In this document: positions 36,206 through 48,828 of the stretch, one piece after another | Layout: each line of letters opens with the position of its first letter | How positions within the stretch are numbered: position 1 is the stretch's first letter | Assembly: GCA_021014325.1 (NCBI GenBank) | Contig: CM037462.1 | Location: 21,224,135-21,288,134 of the forward strand | Source of the DNA: Plazaster borealis | Taxonomy: Eukaryota > Echinodermata > Asteroidea > Forcipulatida > Labidiasteridae | Length of the DNA stretch: 64,000 bases | Direction: 5' to 3' | Notes under the pieces: generated by a model | Seen by the model: only the letters and a program-made list of their open reading frames with translations | Told to the model about the DNA's origin: nothing | Databases searched by the model: none | Position numbers and translations under genes: made by a program

Positions 36206-38100
36206 TCTGTATGTTTATGGCAAATTTATGGTTTATTATTTATCTTAGTTGTAGGCAACTGCACATTTGAGTTTTGGTTTAAAATAACTATTTAATTGGA
36301 TTGAAGTTTTTTGTTAAAAACACTTGACATGTGAAAGTTTCTGCAATCACCTACACTTGTGGGTTATTGAATGAGTAAAACTTAAAGGAACGTTACAGAA
36401 CTGGTAATTAAAATTTTCTTTATGATCACAGATTTACATAAAACTTACACGGTCTAATGATGATGATAGTAGAAAACATCCCTAGAAATATTTCTGTCTG
36501 AAATGCCATATTTGATGAGAAATAAATAAAACTAATTTCCGATTGGAGTTTATCGCTCATGAGCGTTTTATTCATGCACTGTATATAAACACATGCAAAT
36601 GTGTAATCGGTTTTTCACTATTTTCTCGTGACCCAGATGGCCGATCGATCTCAAACTTCTACAGGTTTGTCAGTTTATGTATATGGTGGATTATATAAAG
36701 TGCTTACACTGTTTTGTGAGCAAAAACCAATTCTGTAATGTTCCTTTAACCACAGACAAAAATCAGTTTGACATTAACAAAATTTCGACACACGAGGGCG
36801 CTGCATATTATTTACGGTGACATTTTTATTTGCCTGGTTCTCGATATTACAAAAGTTGGCCGTAATATAATGTCTAAAATACCCCCAAGCTTCTAATTTA
36901 ACAACCAGTGGAAAGTTGTTCGACAAATATTACAAGGAAACTCAAGAAATACAAGCCCCTGTGCTATCATTCATGGGATTATACCATTTGTAATTTTCAA
37001 TTCACATAAAATAAGAAAAATGTATCTTTTTCTTTCTCGATGCAACAACTTTGTCCGGCGTTCCTTTTCTCGTATATATATGTTCCTGGGCCGGTCTTAG
37101 ATGAGGAAGGCAAAGTAAAAGTAGGCACGAAAAGAAAAAGGCAAATTTACTCACTCAATGCTCGCCTTGCGTCTGGTCGTAAACTACTTCACTTCAGTGA
37201 CCATGCTATGGTGAATCCGGCCAGTGTCCGAGTTAGACGTCTTTGGCTATCTGTTGACGTGGATGGCGATGTCATGTTTGGCTGTGCTTTCACACACCCT
37301 TAGCTCCCAAAGAGCACGCTACTTCAAGTTTATTTAATGTGACATCCTCCTGACGAACACCCCACGTAGATTATTCCGGTACAAACTCTGAGGACTACCG
37401 CGATGGCTATATTAATAAATATTCAGCAAGCCGCGGTGCACCGGGTGTAATGTTCACGACCAACTGGTTTGTTGTGATCCGCGTGATTTTACGTCCATTC
37501 AAAAAAAAAAAGGGCACCGGGCCATGTGAATTTCTTAGCTCATGTTATTGTGCTATGTAGCTGGCAAGTTTCCAAAAACGTTGTAAACGGTTTTGGAATG
37601 TTGTTGGAAACTTCAACATTTTATGGAGGTTAGCCAACGATAATACGGAAACTGTGAATTCACAAAAGGTTTTCGTCCGGCAGGTGCTGTCGTGAATGAA
37701 ATTGAATACGACCATGTTTAGAAATCGTTAAATACTCGAGTACAAAGCATGTCCGGTTGGGTTTAGCTAACGTGACTATGTTTGGGATCGGAAACCAATA
37801 TTTGCTGGGGCACCCTTAACAGAATTTACAATAAAGAAATGTTTTATATCTACCAGTCCTCAAACAGCAAGCGTCTCGCCACGGAGATTGTACCAATTGT
37901 AACATTACACGTGTCACCGATCTTTACTTGAAAATTTTGCTGATGTCACTACGGCCATTTTGTGAATACAGATAAAGTTACACAATTCAAATGCAAGGAG
38001 ACAATGCAATGAGCTATAAATGAATTTTATAAAGAAAATTTGAGTTAACATCAAACTCATGTTGAGGATGATGCGGGCCATAGTCGGAGTGGAGTAATCA
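36206..38100. other. Intergenic stretch, no supported gene
   Basis: Contains an 87-codon ORF at 37040-37303 (+) with a basic KVGTKRKRQ patch and GC content above its surroundings. It has no recognised family, no signal peptide and no paired splice partner. Nothing else stands out. Confidence 0.5.
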
Positions 38101-38102
38101 GC

Positions 38103-38312
38103 GGGGGGGGGGGGGGGTGGAAGCCTCCCCTGCTAAGAACCCTTTCCCCACCTCTTGCCACGCCCCCAATGAGAGCGAAAAAATGCACCAAGGAATTGTT
38201 CGATACATCAAGAGCCCCCGCCCTATAAAAAACTGTCAATGAAATGAAAACAAAGTAAAATATTTTCCCCCAAATGCCCCCCCCCAATGAAAATGTATAG
38301 CTACACCGCTGA
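38103..38312. mobile_element. G-run MITE (AGCGGTGTAGC ends)
   Basis: Poly-G run at the left, and CCCCCCAATGAAAATGTATA plus GCTACACCGCTGAG at the right. It resembles the small element nested at 63126-63262, which also pairs GGTGTAAC-type ends with long G runs. Confidence 0.45.
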
Positions 38313-38429
38313 GTAACAGTTTAGTTCACACAACAAACGAAATAAGTTATTAACCACAACATTATTTTATGGCAAACTATAAAATCCTCATTTTATTCCT
38401 CATTATATCAATTTTAAATCTTGATAATA

Positions 38430-39722
38430 ATAAAAAAATAGGCAAAATTCCGCTGCTAGACTTGTCACCAGAGCTTGCACTCTGGAATCCATCATACCCA
38501 TTCGAAATAATTTACATTGGCTACCAATGCAGGCTACAATAGATTGTAAAATGTTGGTTCTCATTAAGTGTATCCATGGCATTGATTGCCCTTGTTTATC
38601 ATCAAAGTTTAGTTCAGAAGTATAAGACAGCTAGAAATTAGCGATCTCCACCCATTCGAAATGATTTACATTGGCTACCAATACAGGCTATAGATTGTAA
38701 AATGTTGGTTCTCATTAAGTGTATCCATGGCATTGATTGCCCTTGTTTATCATCAAAGTTTAGTTCAGAAGTATAAGACAGCTAGAAATTAGCGATCTTC
38801 ACCCATTCGAAATGATTTACATTGGCTACCAATGCAGGCTACAATAGATTGTAAAATGTTGGTTCTCATTAAGTGTATCCATGGCATTGATTGCCCTTGT
38901 TTATCATCAAAGTTTAGTTCAGAAGTATAGACAGCTAGAAATTAGCGATCTCCACCCATTCGAAATGATTTACATTGGCTACCAATGCAGGCTACAATAG
39001 ATTGTAAACTGTTGGTTCTCACTTATCAGTGCATCCATGGCATTGCCCCCTGTTTATCATCAAAGTTTAGTTCAGGATAAAACAGCTAGAAATCTGCGAT
39101 CTTCACATTATATAAATCCCTTCTGACTCCCCCAGTTATCAAAAGCAAAACGTATGGTTCACACTCTTTCAAATATGCAGCAGTTCAGTTATAGGAACAG
39201 TATTCCAGAGGTTGTTAAACATGATGCAACATCAGAAAAATTCAAAACCCGGGTAAAAAACAAATCTGTTTACTTTGTACTTTGTTGATTTCCCCCTTTA
39301 AAGGTATCATACACGTTTGGTAATGACTCAAAACAAATATTAGCATAAAAACTTACTTGGTAACAAGCAACGGAGAGCTGTTGATAGTATAAAACATTGT
39401 AGGAAAAGACTCCCTCTGAAGTAACGTAGTTTTGGAGAAAATACCTTCTCACTAAAATAATAAAAACATCTTGCAAGAAGTTTTTATTCCTATCTGAAAG
39501 CACACGATATTGTACAACAAGGGTGTTTTTTCTTTCATCATTTTCTTGCAACTTCAATGACCAATTGAGCCCAAATTTTCACAGGCTTGTTATTTTATGC
39601 ATGTTGGGATACACCAAGTGAAAACACTGGTCTTTGACAATTTTCAAACGTGTACGATGCCTTTAAAGCGCAGAGGGACCTCACGGTGATACGCGCTATA
39701 TAAGAATGGTTTTATTATTATT
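38430..39722 (+). mobile_element. Non-LTR retrotransposon 3' end with tandem duplication and nested MITE
   Basis: Frame fragments read AARLVTRACTLESI, LHWLPMQATIDCKMLVLI and, near 39130, KTYGSHSFKYAAVQL, then F-K-T-R-V-K-T-N-L-F type text. This is the usual C-terminus of CR1/RTE-like reverse transcriptase ORFs. A block of about 153 bp (starting TTCGAAATGATTTACATTGG) recurs at 38501, 38655, 38806 and 38959. The 3' tail (GCGCTATATAAGAATGG plus ATT repeats) is at 39690-39722, cut off by a family A MITE at 39298-39666. Confidence 0.75.
39298..39666 (-). mobile_element. MITE family A nested in LINE tail
   Basis: TTAAAGGTATCATACACG at left and GTGTACGATGCCTTTAA at right, in minus orientation relative to 5783-6159. 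TTAA on both sides is consistent with a target duplication within the retrotransposon remnant. Confidence 0.8.
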
Positions 39723-40099
39723 TGGAACACTCTCTTTCTGAGCTTGAATTTAGTCACTGATACCTTGCATTTTTCTTTTATGTTTCATTGCAAAAATGTA
39801 CAAAAATGCATCCGAATAAACAAGTAGGCCTATTAAGTTTTGGTTAATTTGTACAAATCCAATTAACGTAAACTCGCATATGAGAGTCTATTATCCCTCA
39901 CCTTTTTTGGAAGGAGAAATTCTATTCAAACACTACAAGATTGTATTAAAAGGCAATACAAACTGATTTATGGTACATCTTTAAAATAAAGTAAAATTAT
40001 CAAACATTAATTTTTTGAAGAGTAGGTGTTGTTGTCGTTCCATTCCTTCGCTAGTTTAGTACTAATTTCACTTTCGTTCCATCTTTCATACCAGAACAT
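39723..40099 (-). other. Probable 3' UTR/flank of the collectrin-like gene
   Basis: No repeats or ORFs of note. No canonical AATAAA was fixed on the minus strand, so the transcript end is unknown. Confidence 0.35.
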
Positions 40100-43000
40100 C
40101 TAAAGACTCGTAGTCTTGTCCCCTGGCGTTTCCTCGTACGCCTGGTTAATGGCACCTTCCAGTGCGGCGGTAGCCTCTGCTTCGTGCTTGTCCTCGCCAC
40201 TGGCTTCCGCCTCTGCATCTGCCGCCGGTGCAGCGCCCTCCGTACTCGGCAATACTTCCATGTATTCTGGGGGCTCTTGCGGTGGGGCGTCTGGATTCGG
40301 ACTCTTTATTACGTTGTCATTCTCTTCAACGGTTGCGTAGGTGATGCCCAGAGTAACCGCTATGTCTTCTTTGCTCACCTATAAAAAATAATAAAATAAA
40401 ACAACCTGAAAGTGTCTGTTTAAGAAAGAGAGAGGGCGCCATAACCCTAATTTAAAATAAAAACTAGACTTCATAAAGTACGACGAACAATTCCCAGCCT
40501 CTTTCCCCAATACCAAATTAAACCAGTGAATCAACCTACCGAAAAAAAGGTTCTTTATATAAACTTGGGTCAAGGATCACGAGATTTAGTTTTCCTCACC
40601 TGTACTCCAAACGAGGTTTGGTTGTCTCGATACATTTTGGCTGGCTTGTTGCCATTCTCTGGGACTCCGGACTCGGGATCTATCTGCATATCACTGTCTC
40701 CCATCACCGCCTTGCGAAGCTTCTCTTCCCTTGTCTCGTTCCATTGGCTAAAAGGGGGGTTGCAGGGATACGAGTTTTGTAAACGGTTTTGTTTGATGGG
40801 GACTTCAAATTTTAATTTGGAATTTCATGATATGGAAAATCCAATCGGCTATTTGGTGGACTTTTCTATGAGAGAGCGTGAAGGAGCGTGTGGTGGGGCG
40901 CAGGAGGGGGTTTCATTGATTCAAACTGCACGGGTCTCAGTTTAATAATTATTAATGGGATGTTTACTCAAATGAAACACTTTGAGTAAATATCGGTCGC
41001 GGTGCACAGGGGATTTTGTCCCCTGGTGATTATTGCCCCCATAGGCGAATAGTGTAGAAATTTTGTCGGGAAGCGCCCTCTTTTGATTCATTTTCCTTAA
41101 TCCCATGGGGGACACACACACCGAGTGGCAAAAATCCCCTATGGGTGCACCACACTAAATAAACTCACATAGCAACCATCGCTAAATGATAATTATTCAA
41201 AAATACTCAAAAAATTGTGTAAGTCTCCCAGCCTCTTGAAAACTAATCAGACATATTTCCGGACAACTAAACTTCACAATTCTTTTCAATTTTTGGCAGG
41301 TCAACCGTTTGGAATTTTTGCTAACTACCCCAGAAGAAAAAAACACGAATTTTGTTTTTCTTCCAAAACCGACTTGCTGCCAGTTTTCGTGAAGCACTTC
41401 TCCACTTCCCCGGTCAAATAGGGCCAACTTTAACGCCTAAATTTATGAAGTCTCCTCAAAAGTTGAAGCACAGAACCCCCAGGTTGTGATAGTTTCTTAT
41501 ATTTACACAAGCATGACCCCCAAAATGTTATAATCAAAAATAAGCTGTGGGTTTACAAATTATGATAAGTAGCTTGGCGCATGAATTCTGGCTTATTTAG
41601 TGTGGTGCACCCCTATGACAGCGGCAGATCAGAGCTGTCTCAATATACGGCTCTGCGGCAGATGTAAGTCTGCTGCCACCTAGCGTCCATGAAAGTCTGT
41701 ATTGACCCCTTTCACGACGCGCGCAGCGCACACAAACGCGCCTATCGTGTCTGCCATTTTGTGAGTCAAAATGTATACGCAAAGGAACTTACTCACAACA
41801 TGGCAGAAATGGTAGACGCGCAATGTGCAAGAGGTCAATAGGAAATTCCCTTACTTGGCCACAATGGAACAAGATTGTTCATCCGAATGGTCACATGCAA
41901 CAGAATAAAGGAAATCACAGGCCTAAGGGTTCATTTCTGTTTTGCTCAAATTATGGCCTTTTTAGAACAGCTGTCAAACACTCACCGTCGGATGTCCGAA
42001 GTTCCCAAATAGATAAGTGCGATGACAACTACCAACCCGACGTAGACGATGATCGCCAGAGCCCAAGTGGGTAGGGGCAGTTTATCAGCACTCTCCGGCT
42101 CCAAAGCGGTAACCTACAAACATAATTACATTTCATAATCTAGGTGAATGGTCCTCAATCTTTTCTGAATATTGTCTTGACTATAGTTTCCCCGTAAATT
42201 AACAAATAATACAAAAACCGTATCTGAAGTACAACGTTCTGTATTAATTCTATAGTCTGTTCTTTAGTTTGTGTTTTTTTTTTAAATTCTTATTTGCTCC
42301 CTTTTTCTGGGTAGGGTTTAGGACCTTTGAACCGATCCGTTCTTTATGACGTCATTCATTACCTCATAATCCAGCATTTCCTCTATCTTGTCATTGTTCA
42401 GGGTCATCATGAGGTACAGCTCCTTAGATCGGAAGGCAACCGGCATGACGACAGACCCAGTCGGGTTGGCAACGAAGAAATGCACGGTCACTTTGTGGTT
42501 ACTCTCCGGCGGTGAGACATTGGTGACGACGATATGCTGCGGCCTGGGTACCAGACGACAGGAAGATGGAAACCAATTGGTGAACATATTCCTTTACATA
42601 ATTGCAATTGATGTATCCATACCGAGGCTGTGAGGTAAAACAGCCTGGCCCCTTTCCTTAATGTACCATCACGTAAAGTTTATGTATTGATGCACATGTA
42701 TTTAACATTACATGCTACTTGCAAGGACAGAAGTATTTGTTTTATGACTGTGTACTTTTTGTTTTTAAATAAACACCAAATGATTGTGATGCATACATTA
42801 CCATCCACAAAATCACTGGTTTATACCCTTTGATTTAATTAGGGAAGAAAAACAAACACCACTAGGGCCCACACATTGAAAAATAAATAGTTTACTCTCC
42901 ACATAAACACGAACACCCAACAAAGCAGGTTATTTTCCCGGTGAATATTATTGACTTTCAGCAAACATTGATTCTCGGTTACGCCATGTTGATATAGGGT

Positions 43001-46000
43001 TTAATAAAACAAGTTTTATTGCCCAATACAAAGTGCACTTCGTGAGAGTAGAATCAAGTCTTAAAATGCATGTAAACAGTCGGAGTCCAGTTGCTTTCAC
43101 AGAGTTTTATACGCATAAGAGTTGATATTCGCCCTTTGCGTGGTCAGCCATTTGCTGATGTAATGACACTTTCATCCAAACAGATGCATAAATACAACAC
43201 AAATGAAGCATGAAGTCGAGGCTCTACACGCACATGGCGGATCCATGCAAAGGGCAAATACGATTTGCGAACGTGCATTGGATGTATCTTGGCTTTAAAC
43301 AATACATTGTGAAGCCTTTTTGCAGTTCGGAGGCTACGGCTTCCGCCTCTGCTCCAGACGATGTCTTGCCAAATGGTGGAGGCTCTCCAGCTAGCCGGAA
43401 CTGGAATCGCAGCCGAATTTTGGAAAATGGATCACAAACGATCACAGATTTCTGCGAAAGTACCTTAGCTATGCATACATAACATGATAAGGTTACTTGT
43501 AAAACAACTGTAGGGCCTACTAGTAGCCTAAAGGGGGACCAGCGAAGACTATGGAAACCACTGACCAATTTTAAAAGCACACTCTAAATACCAACCCCAA
43601 CGGTCTCATCAGAGGCATGTGCCGCTACTTGTGTCAAGCTTCCTGTATTCGCATTGCAAAAGTGAATACTGATTCTAAAATGTTTAACATTGGGTCAGAC
43701 TAAATGTTCATGTTTTTTTGTTGGTTAGGCCGTGACTGAATGAATGGCTTCGGCAGTGGCTACTGGCTACGGCAGCCAACAGCCATAACCGTAGCTGAAG
43801 TCGCTTGATTCTTACGCTGCCATACATTGAATTTCATCAGAGTAAAATAAGATGGCCGTAACATAAAATTAATATTGGTATATTTTGGAAAAATTGTCGA
43901 CTATACTTCGCCACTTGGCAATAGTCGTAGCTGTAGCTGCAGCTGCCATTTCGGATACGGCCTAAGCCTATAAAACACTTTGATAATTGATTCGGGAACT
44001 CTTTTCAACCTTGTGGGTGTACATTACTTAACAACTCAACACTGCACAATTTTGCACACTACATGTACTTTCAGTCTGGGCGGAGAGAAGCAATTATGGT
44101 AAAACATATTACTTACTCAACTTCCGTTAAGACGTACTGATTAGAAATGTTGGCCATCACAACTTTCAGCTTAACTTGCACGTCGTCATCAAACTATCAA
44201 AACAGAAAATCCACACATCTTTTAGATCTTGGCAGTCGTAATAAATTGTTTCAAACAACTAATGTCATTAAGAAACAAAATGAGACCAGACTATTTTCCC
44301 AAAATGCCTTGCTTTGGCTGCATTGAGTTGAATGAGGAAACAAGATGGCTGCCGTCAGAGGTCTATAAAGGTGTCCGAATTGGCGGCCATAGCTACGGAC
44401 GGCTAGATTTCCACGTCATCATGCATTGAAGTGTAGTACGTCCTTAGCAACACCTAGCAACAGTCGTATCTGTAGCCTGTAGCCGCCATTTCGGATACGG
44501 CCTAAGCCTGTCAAAATTTAGATAATTGATTTGAGAACTCTTTTCAATAATATCGTGCCTAAGTGGTGGCCCTGGGGGACGTCGCAAATCTCAAATATCT
44601 GCGCACTCTTTTGCATTTGTGCACATTTTGCGAATAAAATCCGCATTGAATCACAGCAAAAAATTGTGTTGCAACCATTGTTTGCGCAGATATTGACGAT
44701 TTGTTTATGTCCCTTCAGGGCCACCATACTGTCTCAAGTTACTGTTTGCTGGGAACGTACCTGATGGTCGAGATTAAGAACGATCCTCCCACCACCTGTT
44801 TTGGCGTATTCCGTACACTGAGGAGTAAACAATATCCTCTCGGTTACCATTGCATATACTGGGTTTGAAAGGGTCTGTATTATGTTTGGTAGTTGGAACC
44901 CATTGTTTGTTTCAATCATATCATGGAGGTAGAATTACCATGATCTTATATAGTTGTAGATATATACCATAAAACTAACTCGTGAAAATTTCATTTCAAA
45001 AGGTGGCAGCGTTTTTGAGATATTGCCGAAAATCTGGAGCGGTTATGTCCACGCAGGAAGAATAATCTGCATTGGAATACACAATGTGAGAAACGTTACT
45101 GCAGTAACGCTTCTCAGATTCCATTTTTTTTATATAAAAAGTGATATCTTTTTCCATAACCGCAGTACTTGGAAGTGAACAGTTTTTCAAAATACATTAT
45201 ACTATCCAAAGCTGCTGTACTTCCTACCAAGTAAGTTTTTATTGCCATTAATTTTCAGAGTCATTACCAAACGTATACAGACCCTTTAATTTCAGAAAGC
45301 CATTGAGCAGGAAACAATGCTGAACACAAGAAGCAAAACAACCCAGTGGGGTACCAGGCTCAAACATTTAAAAACAATGACCTTCTTGCCGGGAACCTGG
45401 TAACTTTTTGTGTGCTTAGTACTTTTGTGCTAATGTGTGAATTCGGCCTTGGGCCCAATTTCATTTCATGTTAAGCAGAAAATACTGCTTAGATAATTTC
45501 TTTGCTCAGCAAAAAATGAGTGGGGCACCAGTCGCAACAATGTAAACATTATGGAATGTTGGCTGGTAACCTGTTTATTTTAAGCAAGTTTTGTATGTAC
45601 TTAGCAAGTACAGGCTTTATGAAATTGGGCCCTGGATGTTAAATTTACCCGTTTAAATCAGAATACATCAAATGAATACAATCTAGAACCAAAAAGTGAC
45701 CCTTTGCATTGAGTAACAATTTGTGGGTGCATCTTGTAACGGTTGAAAAACATGCCATATTCTGTCACCAAACCTTACCTGTTCAGAAGTGAAAGATTCC
45801 GAACAGTCCGCTGCACCTTTAAGACAGAAAACGAAAAAGCAAAACATAACGATTTGAAGGTGTTCATTTGAAGAAAACTCATGTTTTAAAACACAATTTC
45901 CTGCTAGGAAACAGTTAAAACTGTTTCTTAACAGTTACCAATCAATTTAGATACCACCCCCCCCCCGACACAAAATGCCTATTGAGGGTCAACCAGTATT

Positions 46001-47716
46001 AATCCGAGGTATAAAACAAGATATATTTTGTATCATTAATTTGCCACTCATTGTCGTCTCTATGCGTAGGCCTACCTCTAAATTTACCTGAATTTTTGGT
46101 GCACGACTTTTTGCTTTTGTTATTCAAAAATAGTGAGAAGAAATTAGATATTCTTATACCCTAGCCGACAGACTCTGCATGCAGTGTTCATTTCTATAGC
46201 AGTTCCTAAATGGGTTATGTGATACTTTTCGATATTATACAATCGTTAAAACAGTTAGATGATGAAATACACTTCATTCTGATGCAGTGTCGGTCAAAAC
46301 ATAAGACACATCTCCGTAAAATAATGGTTCAAATAGAAGAGGACCATAAAAAGGGAACGTTGACTGATGTAATCGACCCCTTAACCACGAGGCTTTCTAA
46401 CATTATTTGAAACTTCAGCGATATCGCATCAATCAGATAGAGCAAAACCTGTAAATTTGTTGGTCAAAATGTAATTGGATATTCCTCAGATTTCCCAATG
46501 TCAGTTTAATGGAGGAAGAAATATTTCTTCCTTTATGGTTGGAAGAACCTGCTGCTATTGTACTCTGAAAAAAAACCTACAAACCAAAATGCGAAACATT
46601 ATAATGATGCTTTATAATAGTGTTATGTCTTTAGTGGTGCTGCCGCCACCTTTGTCATGAGCTCGGCGTGCACCAGTGAAGCGAATGTGCTCGTAATAAA
46701 AGAAAGAACAAAAACAATTCTGTTCCCCTCCCAGCCTCGTTATGAATCCAGTGAGCTCCATGACTAAACCAAGATGCTTTATACCATGTTCTTTTTCAGT
46801 AAATAGAGGCATCTGTTCGTGAAAAATCTGCTTATAAATTTCAGAAATTCAGAATTTTCTTGCTCTCAGTGTAACATGATTGTGTAGGCCTAACTTATAA
46901 CAAATTACCGGCACCCACGCCCTAAAAACCCCGTATTTTCCTGACCAAGATATACATCATTCTATATCTCATAAACTTGAAATACAAGCCATGCATGCTT
47001 AGCACACCCTTTTTTACCAGTTTACAATCTTTAACGCGAGAATATCATAAAATGACCGACGAAGTCATATAAAATGGCCACCGATGTCATATAAAATGGC
47101 TACTGATGTCATAAAAGGGTATTGTTAATTAGGTGTTATATTCAATGCAGGCAGTATATACATGTATATATTGGTCAAAGAGTATAGTCTTGTTTGCATT
47201 CTGGAAAACACACGAATAATAAACATTTTAAGGCAAATGTTTAAGAGGCGGATCCACAGAGTCATTTCCAAAAAGGGGGGCGACATCTCATGGACCTAGG
47301 CAGGACTTGTGAAAAAACTGCTATGGTTTTTGTGGAAGAGAATTGCGACTGATCGCCAATGTTCACTTAGTATGTCCAAAATTATCATAATATTATATGA
47401 CCCAAGAATATATACAATATTGTTGTCACCCGTACCAACCCCACCCCCTTTCGGGTACAAAATGAACCCAGTATTGATGTACGTAACGATCGAGACACCA
47501 AACTTAACAGTTTAAAGGCTATAGGTGGGCCTGAGCATTTTCCTACAAACTGTAATACGAATGGGTGGTGCAAAATTATTGACGAGTGTGCATTACTACA
47601 AAAAGGAAAATCATGCAGGGTTGAATTTTAATAAATAGTCAAGTTAATGACTTACCGTCGACACCGTAAGAAATAAGTGCAAGAACACACACAATCAACT
47701 CAATAGGCCACTTCAT
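40100..47716 (-). CDS. Collectrin-like type I membrane protein, 8 exons
   Basis: Exons, 5' to 3' on the minus strand: 47716-47656, 45816-45779, 44817-44761, 44193-44117, 42543-42363, 42113-41986, 40747-40600, 40378-40100. They sum to 969 nt, 322 residues, all GT-AG with consistent phase. Signal peptide at residues 1 to about 20 (MKWPIELIVCVLALISYG); Cys25 and Cys34; sequon NIS at 67; a beta-rich segment VTVHFFVANP (96-105) followed by IEEMLDYEV; one membrane span at about 155-175; then a 147-residue cytosolic tail. The ectodomain pattern (FFV, then a Pro, then a helix with ..NNDKIEEML.. and a short linker to the membrane) resembles collectrin and the ACE2 neck. Vertebrate collectrin supports surface expression of amino-acid transporters. 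The tail is longer than in vertebrates, acidic, and has a PPEY WW-binding motif (266-269). The gene is certain from splicing; the family assignment is by pattern and could be another SEA-like ectodomain family. Confidence 0.8.
41001..41152. mobile_element. MITE with GGTGCACAGGGGATTTT ends
   Basis: Left GGTGCACAGGGGATTTTGTC and right AAAAATCCCCTATGGGTGCACC pair as inverted ends; the centre carries GCGCCCTCTTTTGATTCA. Lies in the intron between exons 6 and 7 of the collectrin-like gene. Related to 56682-56840. Confidence 0.6.
41597..41830. repeat. Palindrome-rich repeat (GTCTGCTGCCACC and GCCATTTTGTGAGT)
   Basis: GTCTGCTGCCACCTAGCGTCC matches the end of the MITE at 28201-28340. GTGTCTGCCATTTTGTGAGT and ACTCACAACATGGCAGAAAT form an inverted pair flanking ATGTATACGCAAAGG. 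Intronic. Confidence 0.5.
41986..42113 (-). CDS. Collectrin-like gene exon 6 (transmembrane)
   Basis: Encodes a proline-containing juxtamembrane stretch (ESADKLPLPT) and one uninterrupted 21-residue hydrophobic span (WALAIIVYVG and onward). A stop-transfer-like TSDIRR follows, then donor gtgagt. The layout of Pro-rich linker plus span right after the ectodomain is what collectrin and ACE2 have. Confidence 0.85.
43725..43965. mobile_element. MITE with TTAGGCCGT/ACGGCCTAA ends
   Basis: Left TTAGGCCGTGACTGAA and right TTTCGGATACGGCCTAA. The interior alternates GGCTACGGC-type and GTAGCTGTAGC words. A second, less complete copy ends at about 44508 with the same GCCATTTCGGATACGGCC, and a fragment is at 52415-52530. 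In the intron between exons 4 and 5 of the collectrin-like gene. Confidence 0.6.
44300..44550. mobile_element. MITE related to 43725-43965
   Basis: Shares CGGATACGGCCTAAGCCT and the following GATAATTGATT(C/T)G(G/A)GAACTC with the first copy, so the two share flanking sequence and may reflect local duplication. Confidence 0.5.
44868..45289 (+). mobile_element. MITE family B, full copy
   Basis: AAAGGGTCTGTATTATGTTTGG at left to CCAAACGTATACAGACCC then TTTAAT at right. It lies between exons 2 and 3 of the collectrin-like gene and begins about 50 bases upstream of exon 3's acceptor. Confidence 0.75.
45454..45640. mobile_element. CCCAATTTCAT MITE, complete copy
   Basis: GGGCCCAATTTCATTTCATG at left and TTTATGAAATTGGGCCC at right are inverted. 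Interior GCTTAGATAATTTC, GCTCAGCAAAAAATGAG, ACCAGTCGCAACAATG and GGCTGGTAACC. Reference copy for this family. Confidence 0.75.
46000..47655. other. Intron 1 of collectrin-like gene, no feature seen
   Basis: AT-rich with a 66-codon plus-strand ORF at 46210-46410 lacking any recognised motif, and a short ATAAAATGGC(C/T)AC(C/T)GATGTCAT direct repeat at 47066-47115. Confidence 0.5.
47656..47716 (-). CDS. Collectrin-like gene exon 1 (signal peptide)
   Basis: Starts ATG AAG TGG and encodes a short hydrophobic leader ending SYGVD, then donor gtaagt in phase 1. The exon holds essentially only the signal peptide, as is common for secreted and type I membrane proteins. Intron 1 (45817-47655) carries repeat debris only. 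Confidence 0.8.
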
Positions 47717-48828
47717 TGCTGACAACGTTATACAGTTCTTCCGTCAGTAAAATTCAAGTCGCAATGGATAGAGTGCAGAGGCTTGCCTGCAAATGAGATA
47801 AAGGACTCCCAAATGTTTGTGAATAATGGTTTGATCTGCACTGGGTCTAGCAATGATCATAAAACCAACCTGCAGCAACCGACTATACTTGACACAGTTA
47901 CGCTACGGTATGCAACGATACTGTGACCCGGTTTTGTGTTGAGCTTTGCGTCAGCCGCACTGCGCAGCTGCAACGACTCGTCCAATATTTACAAGGTGTT
48001 CGATAGCAAACAACCCCGTGTGCGATTATTGAATATCAAGCGATCTTGGAAATAGATTAGGCCCGGTTTATGAATAGGCCAACAAAGGCATATTTACTAC
48101 TTGTAGCGGGAGAGAGTTCATCTAGAGTGACCCCTTAATATACTAAAGGCGCAGTCGCTTGGAAATAAAGTTCAGGTTCTCCTGAGTCAACATAAAAGTC
48201 CTGTCTAGGAAAATGAAAAGATTGACACTTAATCGACAGACTTAACCCTGTAATAGAAGAACATTAAGTCCGTAAAAATCCCAAACTAAATAACATTTTC
48301 ATGCATTACCGATAGGCGGATGGTCATCGGAAGCTTGCGCTCTGGCTAAAGGCAAGTCCGCCTGTTGGACGCTTTGCACCGAAAGCGCATGTTTTAGAAA
48401 TAAATGACGGACTAGCCTGAGCCGGAAGCCAAACCAAGGTCGTGGTTTCGAAAAGGCCATAGGTACCGACCAGGGGTTAGTCTCATAGAGAGAGTACACA
48501 ATACATAAAATTGACAATAAAGACCTAACAAAATGCTTGATTTAAACGGCAATTCATTGAAAAGAATTACTGTTATCATGGTAGAAATCTTTTTTTTTCT
48601 TAAATTTGTATTATACCAGGGAGTGCGTTTTGACGACCCAACCAGAAACATGTTTGAGCTTTGGTCATTGGTTAAGCGTTTTCGCGTGTTCGGTTGAAGT
48701 GGCGGTGATGCGGCTGTTCCGACCAAACTGACTTGTTGGCTCGGTTATTAGGCTTGGTTTCAATATGGCAGACTCTAAATACTAGCGAAAATTGTCAATT
48801 GAATTCTTTTTAAAATGAAATACCCTGT
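47717..48828. other. 5' flank of the collectrin-like gene
   Basis: Upstream region on the minus strand. No TATA box or conserved exon identified; only short ORFs. Confidence 0.4.

Noticed and set aside
46210..46410. 66-codon ORF as a nested gene in intron 1 of the collectrin-like gene
   Set aside because: No recognised motif, poor start context and AT-rich composition like the surrounding intron.
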